From assembly GCA_903813345.2 (NCBI GenBank), contig CAIIXF020000006.1, positions 12,034,348-12,094,347 of the forward strand: 60,000 nucleotides of DNA, in the 5' to 3' direction. Positions 52,401 through 58,400 of the stretch are shown piece by piece. How positions within the stretch are numbered: position 1 is the first letter of the stretch; every line of letters starts with the position of its first letter. The notes below the pieces were generated by a model, which had not been told where the DNA came from, made no database searches, and saw only the letters and a program-made list of their open reading frames with translations. The position numbers were made by a program, and so were the translations under genes. This DNA is from Owenia fusiformis. Its lineage: Eukaryota; Annelida; Polychaeta; Sabellida; Oweniidae.

Positions 52401-55400
52401 TACAAATAATTCATTCAGTCTTGCTGGGTCATTTGCAAAGAATTTCCACATTTCATCGCTTTCGTGATAAATATACCTTTCTTTCCCAGTCCTAGTGAAT
52501 CAGTCCATAGCTTATTAAGAACCTTCAAATATCAGATAGTCAGATTGCTGTATATCAAATTCATATTCCTCTATTTTAGGTGTATTTTTCAAATTTTCAA
52601 AATATTTTCTTCATTTTAGAAAGCAACGAGGGGGTACACACTTGTAGAAAATTCACAGGGAATCAATAATCAATATCGCCAGAGCTTAACAATGTGCGAT
52701 AATAACACCCCCCCCCCAACTAGCATCTTTTGCATTTGGTCCCTTATAAATAGTATACTTTTTTCTGGTTGTTTGTCTTATTTGATTAGCATGACTCGTG
52801 AGCAGTTAATATTGCCTGATTTTGCCTGATGACATGTGACCAAGTTTTGACTAATCATACAATTGCAAGCTTGGTAGTGATGCATTAATACGTATTTTCT
52901 GAAATTATGAAATATTATTTCTGAAGGAAAAAATAGTAATAAAAAATGTGCTAAATGTCAGTAATTCATAATGTCTGAATTTATCGCATCTTTAATAACT
53001 GTTATTAGTGCATGTATTAAATTATTATTTTTCAATAACTTTTGTTTTGTCCATTTTAGCAAGCCCACTTTTGAGTCATATAATATTATCTAACCCAGGC
53101 AAACTAATCATTATTTAATCCAAAACTTTGTTTTACATTTTCTGAATTTATTTCCAGTCAAGTATATCATCAACGATGCCCCTGGGTGCCTCTGCTGGTC
53201 AGTTCAAAAGACCCTCCATTTCTGAGAGCTCTCCTCCTACCCCTACCAACAAGCTACCTCCCTCACAGCCTCCTCCCAAACCAGTTGAACCACCCAAGGA
53301 ACAACCTAAAAAGGAGGCGCCAAAGAAAAAGGTAAATTTTACATAAAGTTAATATTTAATGATATCAATATAATGCAAACTATGCAATGTGGCTTAATTG
53401 TGTAAAAATATTGTAAATTTACTCAAAAAGATAATGAATACAAGCTTTGATCCCTCAGAACACTGCATGATAATAATGTAGAGATCATTTCATTTATTCT
53501 AGCCTGCTAAGAGTGGAGGTTCATCATGGCTTGGGGGAATGTTCAGCAAGATTTTACCAAAAGGGAAAAATGAGATGAATCTTCCTGATGACAAGAATCC
53601 AACAGTAAGTAGGAAGAATATATTACCATATATGATGTTGCCATATATACATGTTGACTTGAAGAGATGATATTACCATTTTTGAACTTCTTATCTATAT
53701 TGCCATATATAGACTTGAGGAGATGATATTACCATATTTGAACTTTTTATTTATATTACCTTATAATATGGATTTGTAGATAATCTGGGATGATGTTAAT
53801 AAAAGATGGGTGAACCAGGATGCCGATGAGGAGGATGAAAAACCCGCTGGACCTCCTCCCAAAGATTCTGATCTCTCTCACCCCAGCCCTGCTCCTGCTC
53901 CTGCACCCACAGACTCCACAGATGGTCAGGCTCCAGCACCCCCCACGGGGAATAGGTTCTCCAGGCCTAAACAGAGAGGTAGGTTGATTTTGTTTTCTAC
54001 CTTTTCTAGTATTTTGACTGACCTTTTATATTTATATTTATATATTTATCCCAGCGAACGAAGTTCTGAGGGATATAGGGAACGCCGTCCGGGCAATAAC
54101 TCAAATACCTTTGGCCCGATTTTGTTCATATTTTGTAAACATATACCCTATTGGGGTAGAAGTTCTGCTCAAAAGCCCATTTTCAAAATGGCCGCTCATT
54201 CAAAAATGGCAGCCATTTAAGTGCCGATTTTACAATAATTTAGGTACAATATGTAAAACTGTAATAGCAATATGTTTTAAATGTAAAAAAATTATATAGG
54301 ACATAAGCTAGAAATGTAGATCTTAAAAAGGCACATGGCAGCCATCTTGAAAAATGGTGGCCTTTACTCGCTATTTTATAATTTTTGCTGTAACTCAAAA
54401 AATTTTCAAAATGGCCACCATTTTATCCTACTTCACTATAACTCGAAAAGTAGTGGAGCGATTCTGTTCATATTTGGCTTGTGAGTACTATAAGCATGGC
54501 ACACTGTCTAATGACACTTGTGGTAGGTGATCATTTTGAAAAATGGCTGCCATTTTTGCTATATACTTTGTTCGTAAAAATGCCAGCCAAAGCTGTTCGA
54601 TGGGATTTGCTACGCTTTGGCGTTGCTTTTGTCTAGTTTTTATACAAATATTTGTTATTTCACTTATTGTTTATTACATATATTGATATCTGTTTATGTA
54701 CTTAACTATTTTTATCCTAGTAGACCAATCAGGATGAAATTCTATAAGATGATTTAGTAAATCATGCCTCCAACTGGTTATAATGCCATTCTTTTGGAAC
54801 TAGGAATAACTTATTGCAAAATTTCAAAAAGCTTCTTACAGTTCTTACAGTGTAATGTAACTATGATATCATAAGCCTAGCCAACATTTTCTTGTATCCT
54901 TGGTTCCCCATAGGGTAACCAGGAAATATTGAAAATCATGTCTACCATGCTGTTTCTTTTCAATTTGTTTTCATTTTGCCCATGTTGTTTGTTGTTGCAG
55001 GAGCTAGGGGTCAGTATGTAGACGTCATGAACCCTGGAGGCACCAGCACGTCTTCTGCAGCACCGAGCAATCTCTTCAACGTCATGCCAACCGTCGCATC
55101 AATGCCAAATATGTTCATTCCAGGTAAGACAGTGGAAAAATTATGGTTTCAGTGTATTAGAAGGGATAGAGTGAAGAATATTTGAAGCAATTCCTTACAA
55201 TTTTAATTCCATTTTCAGAAAATTTAAAAAATAAAAAATGTATCAAAATGGAGTTACATGATGGAGTTAATTTATATAATTTTATGTAATAATATTATGC
55301 ACCTCCCAAGGCTAGACGCAATAAAGTGGGTGGATCTGTGGGCTTAATAGTTATGATTAGCACATAATGTATATAAGCCATTAATTGATGATTTGCGATC

Positions 55401-58400
55401 ACCGGATGGATTCTATCTTGTAGTGACGTCACAATTAGGACACTCAGCTTTAGATGTTTGATTTTTAGAGACTATATTTTGTGCTTTATTTATTTTTTTT
55501 TCACGAAAGCTTTCAATTTGACTAGATCAACATTCATGCTAAGCACATACCAAGTCTAAGATCTTACTGACATGATTTAGATAGCGGTTAAGCGCCCCCC
55601 GATTTTGAAAAAAAGGTGCCAGGTGTCCGCCATTTCGGGATTCATCATGTCTAATATCATTTCTATATGACATCACACCAATAAGACGAAATACATGACA
55701 ACAATATCCATAAACAAAATTCCTGAATTCTGATTGCAAAAGGTCTATTGAAGTACAGTACTGTACATGAGTTTATCCTAACCAGCAATTAAGAACCTAA
55801 TTAATTTCTGTAACTCAAATTCATTTCTACTTCTCCAGTCAATTGTTGCTCATGCTGATCCATTGCAAAAACAAAAACAACAATATAAATCAAATAAATT
55901 TGGATTCTCCCCTTGATATAATGAAAGCTTGAATTTAATAACAAATGCATATTCAAAAATACACTCTGATTGGCCAGTCTCAACTCTCAATCATGTCTCT
56001 TTAAAGTACTATTTAGACATAACCTCCATATTATCTTGAATGCCATTTGAATCTTCATATTCATCCTAATTCTTTATCTCTCATTGTATTGATTTTATAA
56101 TTAAATGATTATTTATTAATTAATTAATTAAAAAAGCATTATGATTACTGCATATTTATTATTAAGGCTGTAAGATTTTGCTCACTTTGTTCACATATTT
56201 GGTTCTTATATCTGACACATATCTCATTTTCAGTCATCTATATCACACAGGAAAGCTCCTGTTTTCCATAGTTGGTTAGATATATTGCTTCATTGTTTAG
56301 TTAGTCTTGCTTGATTGTTTGGGCCTTGTTTTGTTGCATGCTATCATGCTTAGACCTGCTTGTCACAATTTTGTAGATATGACTGGACAACTGAAAGCCA
56401 CATCTGATTCAGGTGCAGCACCAATGCCATCTAGTGAGCAGAATGGAAGTGCCATGATTGGGAATCCAGGATCTCAACCCAACACTCCCATAGAGGCAGA
56501 TACTCCACAACAAATGCAGGTGAGCTGTTGTAATATGTGACATAGGGTCGTGTTTAAGAAATATATATATAGACTGAAGACCAGGTATTGTATTGACAAA
56601 ATAATAAAATTTATTCATTAAATAAATACTCCAGGGCTAGGCATAAATGTTTTCTGTACTCTGAACAACCGAAGGGATTTATTACTCTATATCATACCTG
56701 ATCAAAGGTATTGCAATTCAAACATGAAATCTCACTAAAATCGTCACTTCATTTACTCTTTCCAGTTTAGTGTTCAACACTGAACTTAACAATTTGCATA
56801 TTTAACAATCTATAACCAAATATATATGATGTAACACCAAATAATGAAGTCTTTAAATGTGACTCATGATTAGACATTGAAATGTATAAATTATATATCT
56901 GTTACTTGACGTCACAAATGTAAACATATTGATTGACTTTGCATCTGATTCTCATTTGTGTTTCTGACCTATTTCACACTCTTTTTAGGTTTATTAAAAT
57001 CATAAAGATCACTCTCGCTTAGTTTCAAATTGTTAGAAGTATTTTCCCTGAAATGATTGCGCTGAATTGTGTTTATTTATCATACAATGTTCTGTTTCAG
57101 TTCTTTAATCCACACTCTGCCCAGCAGCAACAGGCTCAAGGGGGTGGGGTCCAGGGTTCAGGGGGTCACAACCAATCCACCGATGGGGAGATGTCACACA
57201 CAAGTTCTATGAGTTCCTTATCTCAGGAAGTAACTCAACTGACACATAGCGTGAGTATCTAATCAATCAACTCTTTACATATTTTAGTGAAACAGTAAAT
57301 TATAGGGATGTCATAGTTTCCCGATATTGTCCTGTCCCTCGGGACTTTGGTCTTGGGACAGGACGAGGTGGCAGAACACCCATGTACTGAAATGTTTTGG
57401 TCCATGCTCAGGATATTATGATTATCCTGTAAATGACTTCCAAAATGCATGATAACTATGATCTAGACTTACAATTTGCAGCTGATATAACCTACTTTGT
57501 GTTTGCATGATTAACTGTACCTAAAATCTTTCAATAATAGTCTTGTCAGTCTTGTCAACATTTTGTTATTCTAGGGAACACATCAGGCATGATTTATTGG
57601 TTATGTCCCATCCCATCCCGTAATTGACAGTTCCCATCCTGTTTCGTCTCAAAATATTTTTGTCCTGTGACATCCCTAGTAAATTATTTGATGAAAGAGT
57701 AGTGAGTGAAGAAACTCTTAATTTAGATGGTTCTCTACTATGAAATATTAAGTATAGCCTGTCTACTTTTCCATTTACTCACAATACAATAGACCTTTCC
57801 AATAAACCCTACCCCATTAGTACTCAGATTCGTAGATTCAATTAAAAGTGTCGGAATTATCAGATAAATGAGGATTAATTTCAGTGCTTATTGTGTTTAA
57901 TGTAACATATGTGTATGATTGTACTTTCATGTATGTTTAATAATAGATATTATATGACATAAGAGAAATGTGAACAACCACAATATGTAATAGGTTATTG
58001 AGTGCCCCCAAGACACAGGAAAGGGTGGGATTTAATTTTGATAATATAATTTGCTTTGTTATTTTAAAAACCTAATAATATGTAATATGTTATATCATCA
58101 TTCAAAGGTTTGCGTGGGAATTATGATAATTTTGATAATATTATTATTACAATCTGTGTATAATTATTAGTATGTGTAGTTATTTATTCACATATATATT
58201 AATATATATGACTAATTAAAATGTGAACAACCAAGATATGTAAATCCATGTAAATATGTTAATCCACCATTCAAAGGTTTGCATGTGATCTGTACAAACA
58301 AAAAGGCTAATGTTCAGAGATACTTGTGCAGAAGCTCAGTGGTGGAGTACTTGCCAGGATCTCATACTATGTTTTAAATCTTATTAAAGCCCATCTTCCC

